Assembly (NCBI GenBank): GCA_013399305.1
Contig: VXAI01000015.1
Coordinates: forward strand, 4,980,845-5,044,844
Origin: Rostratula benghalensis
Taxonomy: Eukaryota; Chordata; Aves; Charadriiformes; Rostratulidae
Direction: 5' to 3'
Length of the DNA stretch: 64,000 bases
Program-made: the position numbers and the translations under genes
The notes under the pieces: model-generated
The model's input: only the letters and a program-made list of their open reading frames with translations
The model's database searches: none
Told to the model about the DNA's origin: nothing
Shown: positions 26,101 to 40,200 of the stretch, piece by piece
Position numbering within the stretch: the first letter of the stretch is position 1
Layout: every line of letters begins with the position of its first letter

Positions 26101-29100
26101 ATTTTGTGAGGTGGAAACTTGTCAAGAGAGCAAAGGGAAATACGCACCCAGAAATAAAAAATCTCTCAATAAATGTTGAAATAAGAATTGGTTAGTAGAA
26201 AAGTTGTTAGCTTTCTGAAGTCTCCAGAGCTTGTTATACAGTTTTTGGAACTTAAAAAGCTTTAATATGCTTCTTGTGGCTGTCAGTCAGCAGACAAGCA
26301 GATCCCAAGGAAAAAAGCCCATGTAGTGTAATCTCCTTGATGTGGACCACAAAATACAATGCCAGCTCCTGCTCATTATGCCAATTGCTTCATAAGGAGG
26401 CAAGAAGCAACTGTTAAAACTATCAGACAGCTTTGGGGCAACATGCCTTTTTTACCTTCATATTTGAAACTCGCATCAATTAAGGGATAACTTTTTGAAA
26501 CAGTAATGAGAATGTTTGCAAGTGCTTGGATAGAAAGGGAGTGGAATTCGGGGTTTTGACATATTTCCTCCCAGATTAGTGCTGAAACTGTCTGAGGAAA
26601 CAGATTTGTCAGCAAGTTCTCAGTTGTGGCAGATGTTTGCTTTGAAACTTTTCAGGTTTGATGAATCTCCTGGAGATCAGAGGTAGGGTATTCTAGAAGT
26701 TGTGTTTATGGGAGGCTGCAGAAGCCTCCCACAAGGACCAAACCACAGCGTGTTTGCTGTTGTGTGGCACATTTCTAGCATGATTACAAAGTAGGTCTTT
26801 TTGACTGCTGCCCGAACTGACGGCAAAGATTGGGATTCCAAGCTGTAAACACATCCTTGGACCTGTAATGGTGCATCTTAGCTGGAGAGGGATTCTCTTC
26901 GAAATGGAATTGTATCATCGCATATGAATGTGAGAGTTCAGGCCACCTTAGGGCTCTTCCAATAATCTAAATATTTCTATTGCTTGAATGCTTAATCCTG
27001 CAAGTGTAACACTCGGTAGAACTGCAATTTGTAAGGGATATACTTCTTCCAGTTCAGGGAACAGCCATGTTGTTAGATCATGTCTGTAAATGATTAATTT
27101 ACAGTAGCAGACTGGTAACTGATGCTTTTTGAAAGTTTTTCTGAGTTTTAATCTAATTGAAAATACAGCATTAAGTACATTTTATTCATCATTATGGACT
27201 TTCCTTTAGGGCTATGGATCTTCGTAGGATGAGAATAGGATTTAGTTTTAAGTAACAGACTGAGACATGATGAAAGCAAGAAGCAGAGGCTGAGACCTTA
27301 ATTAAAACAGAGTTACATTTCAGAGAATTATTGAAGAAGAAGGAGGTGCTAGGGGCTAGAGAGTAGCTATAAATGTTTTTCAAAGCCCATTTGTACAGTG
27401 AAACAGCCAATACAACAGCCCTGTTACTCACCTTTTACCACGTTGGTATTTGTGAACAGCAAACTTCAAACAGAGTCCGAGCTAGGAGCTCCCTGTCCAA
27501 GGGTGACGGGCACATCAAGGAGTAGGGATGAAGGAATGGATGCTAGCAGCTGGAAGCACAGAAGCTCCTCTGAAGTTTGTTAATGCTTTTTGACCTTGCT
27601 AGAATTCATTTCACTTCACAATCCTCTTGATTTCAGTGTAGGGTCTGGCAGCTTCTCTGCTCAGCCATCACTGTGAGGAGCTTTTCATTTAGTGTAGCTT
27701 GGTGTTAGAATTCACTGGCACTTGGTGTCCATGCTGACACCACCATCACCACAAGGTGCCGAGAAAGCAGTCTGAGTCCTTGGAGATGAAGCAAATGTGA
27801 AGTTAAACCAAGCCTGTCAGAACCAAAGACAAGCTCAGCTCGATCTGGTTTACATAAAAAGCCTGAAAACTTAGGGCATTTTTATTCCTTCTGATATATG
27901 TCTCTCTTGTATCAGAGCAAATATCCTGCTATGTGACTGGAATGGATTCCTTCTGATCTAATTTACAATAATCTATGCTATTAAAATCTATAAAACATTT
28001 AAAATCTTTCATTGGCAAGTAAATGTAATGGCAGGCACTATCTGGGAATCGTGATGGCAACATTACGTGTCATGTGGATGTGTCTCCCTACTGTGCTTTC
28101 ATTCTTCCAGAGGTATCTGTGTCATCATCTTCTGGGAAACCATCTCAAACCATCTCAGGCAGGCCCACTGTATGCTGTGGACATGTCAGCTGCTGCAGGC
28201 TCCTGGTAGAGTAGGATTACAAGTAACTTGTTATCCTGTGCCAGTAAGACTCTCACCATCCAAAAATCAGAAGACACCCTAAGATCTTCCAGCCTCTTAT
28301 GTTTATTCATCTGAACGATGGCTTTGCCCAAAGCTCAGGATATTCTTCTTGAAACATCAAGCATTGATATGCCTTGTGATTAAGACAGAGGTGTTGGTTT
28401 CTTACTTTGGGGGATTATCTACTGAGCTATCACAGGTTTTCTCTGTGATTCTCTTGAGAGTATCTGAATTAAATATGATAAGAATTGATGAACTGTACTG
28501 GAAAACCCCTCAAGGCTATCTGATATTCACTTACAGGAGCAGAGGGAATCATTGTCCATACTCTAGTTGTGTTTTATCACAATAATGATGCTTTAGAGAC
28601 AGCTTTGTGTGTGCCATCTCATTTCAAAGTAGGTTTGAGTTGCTTTTTCTCATTAGAGCACATTATTCTTGGAAACTAAGATTTTATTTTTGCCACAGTC
28701 ATTTGGAGTCTGTTTTTTTCTACAGATCTACCAGTCCCTATTAGGGAACTAATTCATATATATGGGGTGTGAGCATATATATAAAAAGGAGGCATATATA
28801 GGATTAAATTTCCTAGATAAGTTACTGTATTTCATTTAGATTTTTACATAGCTTGTTCCCAAGGAGGTGGTGTGGTGCTGAGTTGGGGATTTGGTTGGGT
28901 TTCTTTAGTTTTCCTTGTTATTTATGAAGGCTTTGGAATATATTTCCACACTTTCTGATTCAGAATACCCAGAATCTGGTTGTTGATCAAGGGAAATCTC
29001 TTCAGGATAATAGCTGTCCACCCAAGCAATACATAGAAAGATTTAATATAAATAAGACTAGAAGACAGTAAAGCCTTTAACTTCTCAGCAAGATCGGGAG

Positions 29101-32100
29101 AACAAGCCACTTAAAGCTTATTGCTGACAGGCTTTTGCTTTATCACAGATTTAAATGTACCAGGCAGTAACATGTATCTACAGAAGGAAGGTACTTGTGC
29201 ACAGTGGCATTCTCATACAAACCCCTGACTGCCACTGAACACTGGTCCCGTACTGTGGTGGAATCATACTGGGTGGTATTGCCCCAAGGACATGAATTTG
29301 AAGCAGATACCTGTAGCAAATGGTTTTAACTAATAGGCTGGATAGGATATTTAGCTATTAAATGTTCTGAATCTGTAGCCAACCAGGAAAATATTCCCTC
29401 TGTGTAACTAGTTCATGAGAGATGTTAGTAAAAATTGTGAATCCTGCAAATCTGTTGGGATGGGTTTTGCAGAAACTTTTTTTTCTATGCATGTAACTGT
29501 AGCAGTTTCTTGAATCAATGCTTTATGTTTAAAATGCCTGGTAATTCCTACTGCCTTGGTGAAAGCTACTAATAAAGCTGTTACAGGACTGAGTCATTCA
29601 CTATGCTAAATGTTAGTATACTCTCACTCTGGACTAACAGAGGCACTGCAGTTATTTAAGCACCTGAATTCAACAGTAGTTCAAAATTCTACCCTAAAGT
29701 CCTCAGAATAATTTGGAGTAAATGAATTCCTTTCTAGACTTAGTCAAAGCAATTACATTCAACTAGATGCCATATTACAGCATGACATTTATCATCATTT
29801 AAGCACTACAAAGTACTAAAGAACTCAAACTTATCTTTATTTCCGTGCTGGCAGCTTTGTGGCCAGGCTGACTTTGCATTCCCCAGTCTCTACATTGGTA
29901 GGAAGAAATGTGAGGTTCAAGCAGAATTTGAGTGCTAACCCAAATAGGAGCAAAGAACAGAGAGACCTAGGTTGATAGAGCTATCCAGTTTATGTTTAAA
30001 TTATTTACAGATGTTATATCCAAGGAACTTTTCAAAGGCAGTATGGGAAACAATGCTTCACTTCAGAGATGTACTTTTGGGGCTATTTTTGACCCTTTTT
30101 CAGTAAGTAACCCCATGATGTTTTGAAACAACTAAAATACATGGGATGTGGTATCCTTTTGAAACAAAACAAAATATTTGAACCTCAGTTTGAAAGAGGA
30201 GGATGTCTGTTGTGAAATATCCAGACCTTCCATCCTCTCTATTGTACTGAAAGATGCATTAAACCTCAATTAAAGAAATAACGAGTGCACTGTCATCATA
30301 CAATTGAAACAAAGACAAAAGTGTTCAATATTTCTTCTCATTTTAACCAATGAAAGCTAATGGTGATTTATGCCTTTGCCCCTTACAATAGGTATAACAG
30401 AGATTTATTATAACTTATGGTTTTATTTTCCAACTCTAATTGTGGCACATGGTTTTTCAGAATTACTAGCTATTGTGTTTTAGTTCAAACTGTGGTTTTT
30501 TTCCCTCATTAATCCAATGGAGAAAGAAAAAGCATTTCATGGCACAACTAATACTTTCTTTTTGATGTGCCATTACTATAAAGGTTTCAATTTTTTATTC
30601 AGTAGATAATGCAAAATGAGGCAGAAAGCAATTCAGCTTCCAGTCCAAGCAGATTATGCAAACTCTTCTGTAGGATTTGAATTGTCTAATGAAAGGCTCT
30701 GCAGGCCACCTAAGGCTTAAGTTATTTTGCAACAAATGCAGGACACTGGAAACCTATGTTTCACAGATTCACAATTAATTTTGCAGTTGTAGTTAGACTG
30801 CATTGGAATATGTTACCAGAACGACCAGTAAAACGAAGTTGCTAGTGTAGAACTTTCTGGTGTATCTCACACACTCACAACCAGCCATTACCCCATACCT
30901 TATCTTACCTCTTAGTACAACCCTCAGGAACAAATCTGGAGGAGGTGAGGATCTCTATCTGATTTCCCAGGCCACCTTATTCATTACAGCATTGCTATTA
31001 AGCTTCTTTAAAATTCTGATTTCTTCATCTCCGTACGCCTTGGAAATGTGTTAACTTTTTCAGTATTGCTCCTGTTGCATTGATGTCAAAGGATATAAAA
31101 GCTTCATTTAGCTTGCCCTTTTCATTTCTTTTCTCATGTGAACTAAGTAAGAATGTTAAGATTCTTTTCATTAGTTACTTTTTAAAGAAAGGTTTTTTAA
31201 GGAATTAAAATGCATAACAACATATGATTTAATGTGAATCCTTATGCTGACAGAGAAGATAGTTATGAATTATTTTAATCCCTTTTTACCTCCTTAAGAC
31301 TGCTGTTGCAGCATAAGAACTCAAGTGTAGGACTGTACAGACAGGCAGAGCTGGCTAACACACAGAAGTTGCAGCAAAAACTCTTTTACCCATGTGCCTG
31401 CCTAGATTCGGTCAGTGAGAAAGTCCTCTTCTCCATCCCAAGTCAGTATTGGCAGGGGTGGAAGGAAGAGACGCGTTGTGGCAGTATGTGAAATATCCGG
31501 AAGAGTGACATCAACCTTCTTGTAAGGGATGCTTCTGACTAGGGACCTGCTGGTGGTGAACTTGGAACAGAGCTGGGCAGTACATGGATTTCACCCTGCA
31601 GCAGGGTTTTAAAGGGCTTGAAACCTTGTGTGTCATGTTCTGGAGATCACTTTGGCACTATTACTTTTCTGTGTGAGCTGAATATTGAGTACCCATTCAG
31701 TTGTAGATCAACGGCTAACTGCCTACACATGTTGGACACCAGACTGCAGAAAACAACTTCCCTCGACATCTGAAGTGTTTATGTCTCTGGATTTAGTCTA
31801 TCTCTTCTAACAGCATCAGATATTAGCATAGAACTGATGCAGACGTTGCATAGAATTGCCTTTGTGTTACTAAACCAAGCCCCTCTACCTGCAACCTATC
31901 ACAACAACCTACAAGTCCACTCTTGAGGAAAAGCAGATCTTCCTTCTCTGCTCACAGGTACTTCAAGATGTACAGACTTACCAGCTACAGTAGAAAAATA
32001 AAAGAAATGACATACCTCTGATCTGAATAGGTGTCCTCGTAATCCAGCAAGGCAGTCTCTTGCTGTGCATTACCTGGCAGTACTTGCTGCATTTAGCTGT

Positions 32101-33862
32101 CCATCTGCTTAAGGTATATGAAAAAAAAATACAGTGTGATCTGTGGAGTTGCTGCAACTATAACTTCAAACTTCAGTGGAGTCATAGTTATGTTTTGAGT
32201 AGGAACTGGTTTTCACTTGTGAGGACACTTGTGGTAACTGAGTTTTAGTTTTTCAGGCCTTATCACATTTGAGATTCTTCCTGAGCCTACACCACATGGA
32301 AGGATTAAGACCTGGTTCCTCAACACATAGTAATGTTTACTTACTTTGGGCCCTTAACCTCTTATGAAGAATGAAGTCTTTCGATCAGCTACCAAAAGCT
32401 GTTGCAAACCCCTAGGTTTCATCTATATAATCTTCTGCCCTTTCTTTTATTTATTGCATAGTTTTATTTTTTAAAAAAAGTCCTTTTACTTTCATATTAT
32501 AAAAGAAATTGCCTCTATCTACCTCCCTCAGAAGCAGGATGAAGCCTGAGACCTGGTGAAGGCAACGGAGTTAAGAATTCATCCTAATTTTTAGAGGTGC
32601 TGACCGCTCTCAGATCTCATTTCTTTTGAAAATGCTTTGTGAGGCATCAATGCAGGATCTAGGTCAAAGACAATTAGAAACTGCAGTGATTCTAGGACAG
32701 AAGAGAATGTACTCTAAACTATTGAAATTACTCTTTCATACCAGTGTTCTTAAATATGTGAAAGAAAACTTCTGTTACTAATGGGAGGTGAAACACTGAA
32801 AGATTTAACAGGAGATTTGTAACAGTGAGCTCTTGTACCTTTTGTCCTACAGAAGGTTGTGGATCTTCACTTGTGGTATGAGAGTGCTTTGCTTTGATTC
32901 AAGTAAGTTTCTAAGTGTGTGCATCTTTCTCTTCACTTCAGCTGCAGTGTGGCTCCTCTGCCCATCCATGGTAGGACAGCTTCTAGCTCTCAGCCATCAA
33001 ATTCCCTTCAGGGGAAGGTTTTCTGCATCCAGCAGTTTTCTGCTGGCATCTGGACCCAGAGCTGATGCCAGGCTGTGGTGTATGTACCCCAGTAAGTGAA
33101 GTTCATCATTCACAGTGATGTGAAGATTAAGTTTGGCAAAACTCTGATTGCACATTGTAAGTGCTCTGTCTGTGACTCTGGTTTCTGAGCCGGCTGGATC
33201 TCCTTTCTCCCTGTTAGATTCTGTGCTTGTAGATTTATTCACATTACTGTTTCTTGTTAAAGACAAGGCCCTGAGAGTATTAAGGTCTTGTTTGACCGCA
33301 GAGCTGAAATGCAAAGCTCCAAACTCCCCTCTCCATTGTATCTAATTAAGGAATCTCATTAACCCTCTCTCCAGATAGATTGAGAGGATGTCTCCTTTCT
33401 GCAGGATGCTAATAGGTTTTCTGGTAGAACAGCAAACTCATCTGACCCCTGGTATTAGGTGCTGAGTTTAACATACTCTGCCAGCTCATGGCAGTGACAC
33501 TTCCTTTTTTTTATTAATTCTTTTGGTGAAAACTTCTCTGAACCAAACCTAGATTTTCCCCTTTTCTTGCCCTGCTTCTGAAGCTCTGCCATTTTAAGAG
33601 CTGGGAAACCAGTTACCAAATCTCAGGGAAGTTTCTAGGATTCAAAGGGCACAGGATCTGCTGGGAGGTGGCGGTGGTGATGGGCGAATAAAATACTGCT
33701 TCTATCCCCTCAGGCAACTATTCTGAGATAACTGGACAAAAAAAAACCAGCACAGTAGTGGTCATGATTTTTCCTGCACATCATCTCTGCGCCATAGGTA
33801 TTTCTTTAAGGGCAGGTGTAACAGGATGGTCTGTACTAGACCGCTGACTCTTCTGTGTTTAG

Positions 33863-34020
33863 AAAGCTCTCTGGTTTTGTTTGTCAAGAAAGCAATGATC
33901 TGATAGCAGAGCTGAATGTAAGAAACTATCTGGCGGCTGCTGAAGAAAATCTGGAAAGTCATAAGATGATAAAGGATGTGCTGCAGGAACATGGTGCAGG
34001 AACATTGCCCATCTTCTGCA
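33863..34020 (+). CDS. Candidate internal exon, unidentified helical protein
   Basis: A 158-base segment lies between an acceptor-like sequence (CTCTTCTGTGTTTAG, ending at 33862) and a strong donor word GTGAGT at 34021. Between them the plus strand is open for 52 whole codons with one base over at each end. The peptide starts with a KLSGFVCQ stretch, then is acidic and helix-prone (repeated Leu, Ala, Glu, Asn, Lys). Five of its six leucine codons are CTG, as in expressed vertebrate genes and unlike AT-rich background. The frame is closed by TAG at 33837-33839 and by TGA just past the donor, so the sites bracket the open part well. I do not recognise the protein. It could be an exon of an unrelated gene, part of a lncRNA, or chance, since an antisense frame of 76 codons also overlaps. 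Confidence 0.3.
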
Positions 34021-35851
34021 GTGAGTCAGCTCCAACCCAGTGGGGTTGATGGTTTCCCACTCGGCACCAGCCTGCTAGCTCCATCTGACTTCAGCAGTCC
34101 CACTGGGGTGTCCTCCCCCTGGGGTCTCCAGTGCTGAGGCACAGGGGTGGGTGCAGGGCCAGGCATTCTTCATTTGGCACCCTGGCTGTGCTGAAAACCT
34201 CAGCAGAGCACCAGGTGCTGGGAGCAGGTGCAGAGGCGGTGGCTGCATGTGGATTCCCCTCGGTCTGATGTGGTAGAAGCCAAAACCCAGCTGGGTTTGT
34301 GCCTACTGTGTGGCGTAGGAAGAGTAGCTGTATGGCTTTGCTGCAGAAACCAGAGCTGCTCAGCAGGGATAAGGAGGCACCTCACTGGGCACTGTCTTGC
34401 TGAGACAGAAGAATCTCCTGATTTGGGTAGACTTTTAAGTAGGCAGAAGAGGATGGGCAGAATAGGCAGATTACCAGAAGCAAAGAGAAGCCACAAACAC
34501 CCCATGTAGTTAAAATTCCTAGTCTGTACTGGAATCAGAGTGTGGAAACTTCAAAAGATACCTGTGAATTTCTGTTTGCCAAATGAATATATCTGTGGCT
34601 GAAACATTACCCTGAAGTGCCACATGGATTTGTGTATTAGGGACGTACTCTGTGCCTGGCCTTTCCCTTAGCAGATGGGGAAATACTTCTATTGAAGTGG
34701 GCTTTAAATGATGAAACAGAAAGCAAAAAGGAGGGAAGAAACAAAATTGCACTCATTTAGCACAAAACCAAGAAGCTGAGCAAACTTGAGTGGAAGGGCA
34801 TGAGGTGAAATTATTTCATTTCCTGTTCTCCACTGGAGAAGAGGAGTTGAAATATTTACGAATGGGCTGTTTGAACTAGCCAGTGTTATTGAAACCTACT
34901 GAGAAGATTCATGACTTTGGAATGTTATAAAAATGCTTGTATTCTACTAGGCAGAGCAGACTGAACAGAACAGCAGGCATGAACGGCCACCAGTTGGTAG
35001 CAAATCTGGAGCACTTGCTGATTCATATTTATATAACAAAGCATGAGACAGGGTTGTCTGCTACAGAGCACTGTAATACCCACGTTAGTGTTTGAAGAAG
35101 CCCCCTGCAGTCGGTATTTCTAGTTCAGATCTCTGCCCACGCTGGCCTTCCTCTTTACTCTTCCCTGGGTCCTCATCCGTACTGGCCCTTTCATCCTTCA
35201 CGCTAATGGCCACAGGTAATTCTGTTGGGATGATTCATGTGCATTACACCTCAAGGAGAATATGCTACGAAGTGGAAGGGCTGTTTTCCAATCAATGATG
35301 ATAAGCAAGAATCAATCATGTACCATAACCTGCACATAGCACAGAAAGGGACATATATTGAGCAATGCTCATGGTCTGAAGAATATGCTGCCTTATTAAT
35401 TTTCATGAGTTTTTTCCAAAGATGCATTAACTTGGACAACACAAGGTCACTATGCAGAGAGCTGGACAGGCACTGCAAATTATTTTGCACAAATTTAGAA
35501 GAATTCTCTTAGGCTCATCCTTCTGTATTGTTAATCTCCACAAAATCCTCAGTGGTCAAGTTTACTCTTTCCAGTAGGTTTGTGTATGCTGTTCATAGCA
35601 CCTTGCAGAAGTACTTCTTCAAAGCAATGTTTAATTCCTTTTGCATAAATGCCAGCAATGATAGTACAGAAACAATAGCACATGAATTATACAATTAACG
35701 GAGGACCCTGGGAATATAAAAATACCTGAGGGACCCTTTCACTGAGTTGAATAAGAGAAAAAAAAGTCACCTTAGCTATCAGAGTCAGGCACTAAGTGAT
35801 TATATTTAAGTGAAATATCAAGACTGGTATTAAGATAAAACTGTTCCCCTG

Positions 35852-35879
35852 TGGCCTTTAAATCTATGGCCTTTAAATC
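35852..35879. repeat. Two-copy tandem repeat, 15-bp period
   Basis: TGGCCTTTAAATC occurs at 35852-35864 and again at 35867-35879, separated by TA. Confidence 0.8.
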
Positions 35880-36305
35880 ATTTTTTCGCATCCACCGAGC
35901 TATTCTGAGACACATAATCTGTGCAAAGTCCTCTTAAACTATCAGAAAATACCAGTGTAAATTTTTCCCAGTGATCCTATCCGTTTACTATGCAAAGGAC
36001 AAGTATGGCATGGCAGAGAGGACACCGGGGTAGTTGAACAGCTTCTGGACCAGAGCTGGCTTGCAGGAGCATGGTCTTCTACAGACAGAGAGGTTTGGCC
36101 CTGTATGTGCCCATTTTTTACCTGACGGAATAAGGTAAAGCTGGAATTGGGTTTGTTTAAATAGCTGTTCTGTAGTTAGATTCTTCCTTCTATTGATGGA
36201 ACTTACTTTTATTCTAAGAAGTTCTGCATATTGGAAAAGATCAGCAATAGAAGAGGAATAATGAGCCCTTAACAAGAAAATCTCTTCATTGTAACCATGC
36301 CTCTG

Positions 36306-36327
36306 TAACCTGGTAGACACCAGGTTA
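36306..36327. repeat. Perfect 8-bp stem hairpin
   Basis: TAACCTGG, loop TAGACA, CCAGGTTA. The neighbouring bases repeat GGTAGACA as GGTAGACAGA at about 36334. No terminator or RNA function is evident. Confidence 0.6.
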
Positions 36328-36914
36328 GATACCGGTAGACAGATACTGGATCAGCTTCTACTCTAACAAAACTGAACTCTCAAACATGTTTGTCTTTAAA
36401 CCATCTGTATGTATTTGTAAACTGGGTTAACTGGTTATGCGTATCATTTCACTGGCTAACATAATAGATGCCTCATACTTACAAGATAGTACATTGAACT
36501 TAAAAGATTCTTAAATATTAGATTGGCTTTGCGAGAATCCTGGCAAACTCGGGCATCCTTGGCTAGTGTATTAAACCTAAAGCACCCTAATTTTCTAATT
36601 TACAAATAATTAAAACCTGATGTATTGATGTACTACAAGGTTAATTGCTCTTCTTATGCAATTAGTAGAACCTTATGCTCTTTGTTATATAAAAGTAAGC
36701 CATTATCACTTTCCACATTTTTATATCCAAGGTCCAATAATGGACAAAACTTTTGTCTGAACCCTCAAAACATTAATTGGTTTCTGTCTGAATACCCATT
36801 TCTTCACAAAACCCTTAATCTCAGTATATCGTTCATGTATATTTGCTCTGTGATTCCAAAATGACATTTTTAGGTAGGCTTTTTCTAAGTCTTCCAGGTG
36901 TCCTGCTTCAGTTC

Positions 36915-36931
36915 TTTTTTTTTTTTTTTTT
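36915..36931. repeat. Poly-T tract (T17) abutting the assembly gap
   Basis: Seventeen T directly before the first N. The true length is unknown because the gap truncates the read of this tract. Confidence 0.9.
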
Positions 36932-37241
36932 NNNNNNNNNNNNNNNNNNNNNNNNNNNNNNNNNNNNNNNNNNNNNNNNNNNNNNNNNNNNNNNNNNNNN
37001 NNNNNNNNNNNNNNNNNNNNNNNNNNNNNNNNNNNNNNNNNNNNNNNNNNNNNNNNNNNNNNNNNNNNNNNNNNNNNNNNNNNNNNNNNNNNNNNNNNNN
37101 NNNNNNNNNNNNNNNNNNNNNNNNNNNNNNNNNNNNNNNNNNNNNNNNNNNNNNNNNNNNNNNNNNNNNNNNNNNNNNNNNNNNNNNNNNNNNNNNNNNN
37201 NNNNNNNNNNNNNNNNNNNNNNNNNNNNNNNNNNNNNNNNN
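36932..37241. other. Assembly gap (310 N)
   Basis: An uninterrupted run of N. The frames that appear to cross it are artefacts. Content unknown; a homopolymer at the left lip suggests the gap arose from difficulty reading the T tract or a repeat behind it. Confidence 0.99.
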
Positions 37242-40200
37242 GTAAATATAATGGAAGACAGCATTGTACATTTAATCCTGAAATGACCTTTCAATGGAGA
37301 AATATTCTATACTGGGGGAAAAAACATTTTGACTTAACCAAAACCATTATTGGGAAACTTATCTCTTCAAGGAACATAAAAATTATTCTCATGTTCCTCT
37401 TTGGAACAAGACTACAGAACAAACTGGAAATGAAAATTTTCTCTGGAAATAAAAATTCCATTTCTTTCTTGGAGTTAGTCAAAAAGAGTAAGTTGGGAGG
37501 TTCCAGCCTGTGGTCAGCAGGTGACAGTGGGGTGTATGGATTAATTCTGAAGGACCTGTGTGAGACAATTAATAAAAACTGAGTCGTTACTGGCAGACTG
37601 AAATTCATTATACCAATGTCTGTTCCTCAGAAAACTCCTGAGGTTTGCAATTTGAAAACAGAGTAGTTTTCAGCCTCTCAAGGTAGCAATTCCTTGTTCC
37701 TATATGCATTAGTAGATGCTGGGACAAACAATTTGTAAGTAAATGGTGGTTGCTGTTGAAAGTCTTTGCCGCTGCGTGCTTACTAACATCAGCATCTGCT
37801 TTTTGTCATTGTTTGTTCGGTGTTCAGAGGATTTATGTCATTTCAAATCATCCTGCAATAGCTGATAATGTTTTTGTTTAAGTAGGTTAACTTGTCTAAA
37901 TAATGAAATACTTGCGGACCCTTTGACCCAAACCCAGCTGAACACAGATGGGCTGTCTGTGATGAAAGAGGGAATCAATAGGATATTCCAGCCTGAATAA
38001 GTCAGTGAGTCAGATTTCATCTTGCTTATGCTACAGCTCTCTGATCTTTATCACTTCTGAAATAGCATTATGCTCAGTTCATATCCTAAAGAAAAGAAAC
38101 AGATTTTCCAGGGCCACCATCTTAGCAAAAGTCATCCTGTTTTGCTGTCTTAATGCCCTCCAAGTGTTAATGGGTTAGAGACATTACTAAAATAGTTGTC
38201 ACTGTAAGTATTAGTTCCCTGCACATTATATATTCATCATTATTTGAGTTTTCTGTTAGGGGATAGGAAGGAAAGTACAGAATTTTCAAATCCAAATTCA
38301 TTATAATTCTGAGATATTTTAAAAAAACCCAAACACGTTCATACAGTGGATCAGCTGTGAGAAGATGGGAACTGGCCAGAAGAGCTCACCTGGCAGCTGG
38401 TTTGGAGTGGAACAAAATGTGTGTGTGTTTTGATTTGCCTCGCAAGTAATATTCAGGGCAACTGCTACTTCGTCTGAGCAATTTATATCCTTCCCCTTGA
38501 AACAAAAGAGAAAAGCTCCAGAAAAGTTTGATTCCCTGTCACTCCCACAACTGGGAGTTTTGGGGCCTTTTCCCTACTGTTGTACAGTCAAAGGCAAGTA
38601 ATGCAAATTGGAACTGATTGGAACAACTAGAATCTTGGCTGTGATTAAGACTGGCCTTAAGAATCAAGTAAATAAACCTTCCTGAACCCAAAAAATCTCC
38701 CAAACTGGAGACAATGAAACCCTGCATCTTCACCTTTGCCTTTTCTATATATCTGTGTATGTCATGCTCCAAAAAGAACTAGGGTCATCAGAATAGTATC
38801 TTTCAGAAGCATTTTATTTCATCTGGGATTCTCAAGGCATTTCTCAGGCCAGAGCTGCAACCACCAGCAGCAGCAAGGACCACGGCATGGTTACTGTGCC
38901 TATTTCATCAGCATTTAGACTGATGAGATTTAGCAGATGTATCTCTGGGACTCAATGCATTATCTGCATGCCTAATCCATAGTAATCAAATGCAATCCAA
39001 CAGCACTGCTTCTGGTGGTTTCTACCACAACCTGTGTGGAGCAAAGGACAACATCCACGCTCTCCCCACTGCTGCTTCCAGGCTGTGATTTGCCCCAGTG
39101 AAGACATTCAAAATCAAAAGGTGGATGCTGAGAGTTCAGTCACCACTTTGGTATGCTGAGGCAACTACTAGTGCAGAACTAGCTTGTGATGCAAGCCACA
39201 GCCTTTTGTAATTGCTCTGAGAACTTTCAGAAATCACCAAGAGAGTATGGGTCTTGTGCCTAACTCAGTCCATAGCTTTAATGTGTCACTGCTGGGGAGG
39301 AAGGCTGCACTCGGAGGGAGGCACACTGACACACCGGTGCTGTCTGCTGGCTCCTCTTTGAGCCCCTCAGAGTGCTTTTATTCCTGTGTGGAACTTGGCT
39401 GTCCCAATATTTTTCTGAAGTAATTTCAAATGCAGTCAAGTCTCTACAATATACATGGTAAGCAAATTCCCTTTCATGTCTGTTGTATGGAGGACTCCTA
39501 CTACCCTGTAACACTTTCTTTATGTATTTCATGTACTGTTTCTAAAAGGCTGTTAAATGACTGGCAATTATTTATTCATATCAGGTGGACCAGATGTAGA
39601 GGAACTGCCGTATTCAAAGCTAAAGAGCACTACTTCAAAACTTTGTAGGAAAGAAATAATTCAAATTTTAATAGCCTTACATTTTACCCATGATATTTTT
39701 CTATTTCTAAGCTTTTTTTGCTTGGGTTGATTACCATACACATTGCTGTAGGTGATTTTGTTTGAAGGTAGTTGAGTGAAAAATAAAGATTAATCTTGAC
39801 TGAATTTTTAATCATGTTTGCAAATGAATTGCAGCAACCAAATACCAGCTGGTGTGGAAATGGATTTATCAAGAACATATGGAATAGAAACTGAGCCACT
39901 TGGTAACTTCACCAGCTTAGCAAGCTCCTTGTTCCATAAAATTATTTGACTGGTAAATGATGGGATTGTCTGTAAGTAACCAGCATTGGGAAACTTTACA
40001 TATAGCAGGGTGGGATGATGCATGGGGAAATGAACAGGGGATGGGAGGGTGGGCAACTCTACTGGGAGACTGGGGAGGCTGTGTTCAAGCCTCTGATTTT
40101 TCAAAGGTTTCTGTGGTAGCAGACTCTTTATTCCTACCCTGCAGCTTATTTTTCTTTAAAGTGGAGCACATCTACATAACTGGTAGATGTTATGTGATGC

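Larger units (their letters stand above)
11452..33862. other. Long gene-poor stretch
   Basis: About 22 kb in which I see no supported gene. It holds homopolymers (13368-13391 T; 14469-14484 A; 20163-20175 T), a TTTC microsatellite near 18867-18882, an A/C-rich low-complexity tract at 19034-19073, an AT-rich inverted repeat at 14903-14923, a TATA-like cluster at 28754-28800, and a tandem 10-mer at 28137-28156. Open frames reach 109 codons (21711-22040) but carry no recognisable domain. Confidence 0.5.
34022..36914. other. GC-richer patch grading into AT-rich non-coding DNA
   Basis: From 34.02 to about 34.5 kb the sequence is noticeably richer in G+C than its surroundings, with overlapping open frames on both strands (34228-34509 plus, 34200-34505 minus), neither with a known domain. 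The rest is AT-rich. A tandem duplication of TGGCCTTTAAATC sits at 35852-35879 and a hairpin at 36306-36327. A minus-strand frame at 35988-36320 (110 codons, GTG first codon) is not recognisable. Confidence 0.45.

Noticed and set aside
36843..37294. Open frames of 115-147 codons spanning the N run
   Set aside because: Most residues are undetermined; they exist only because N cannot be read as a stop.
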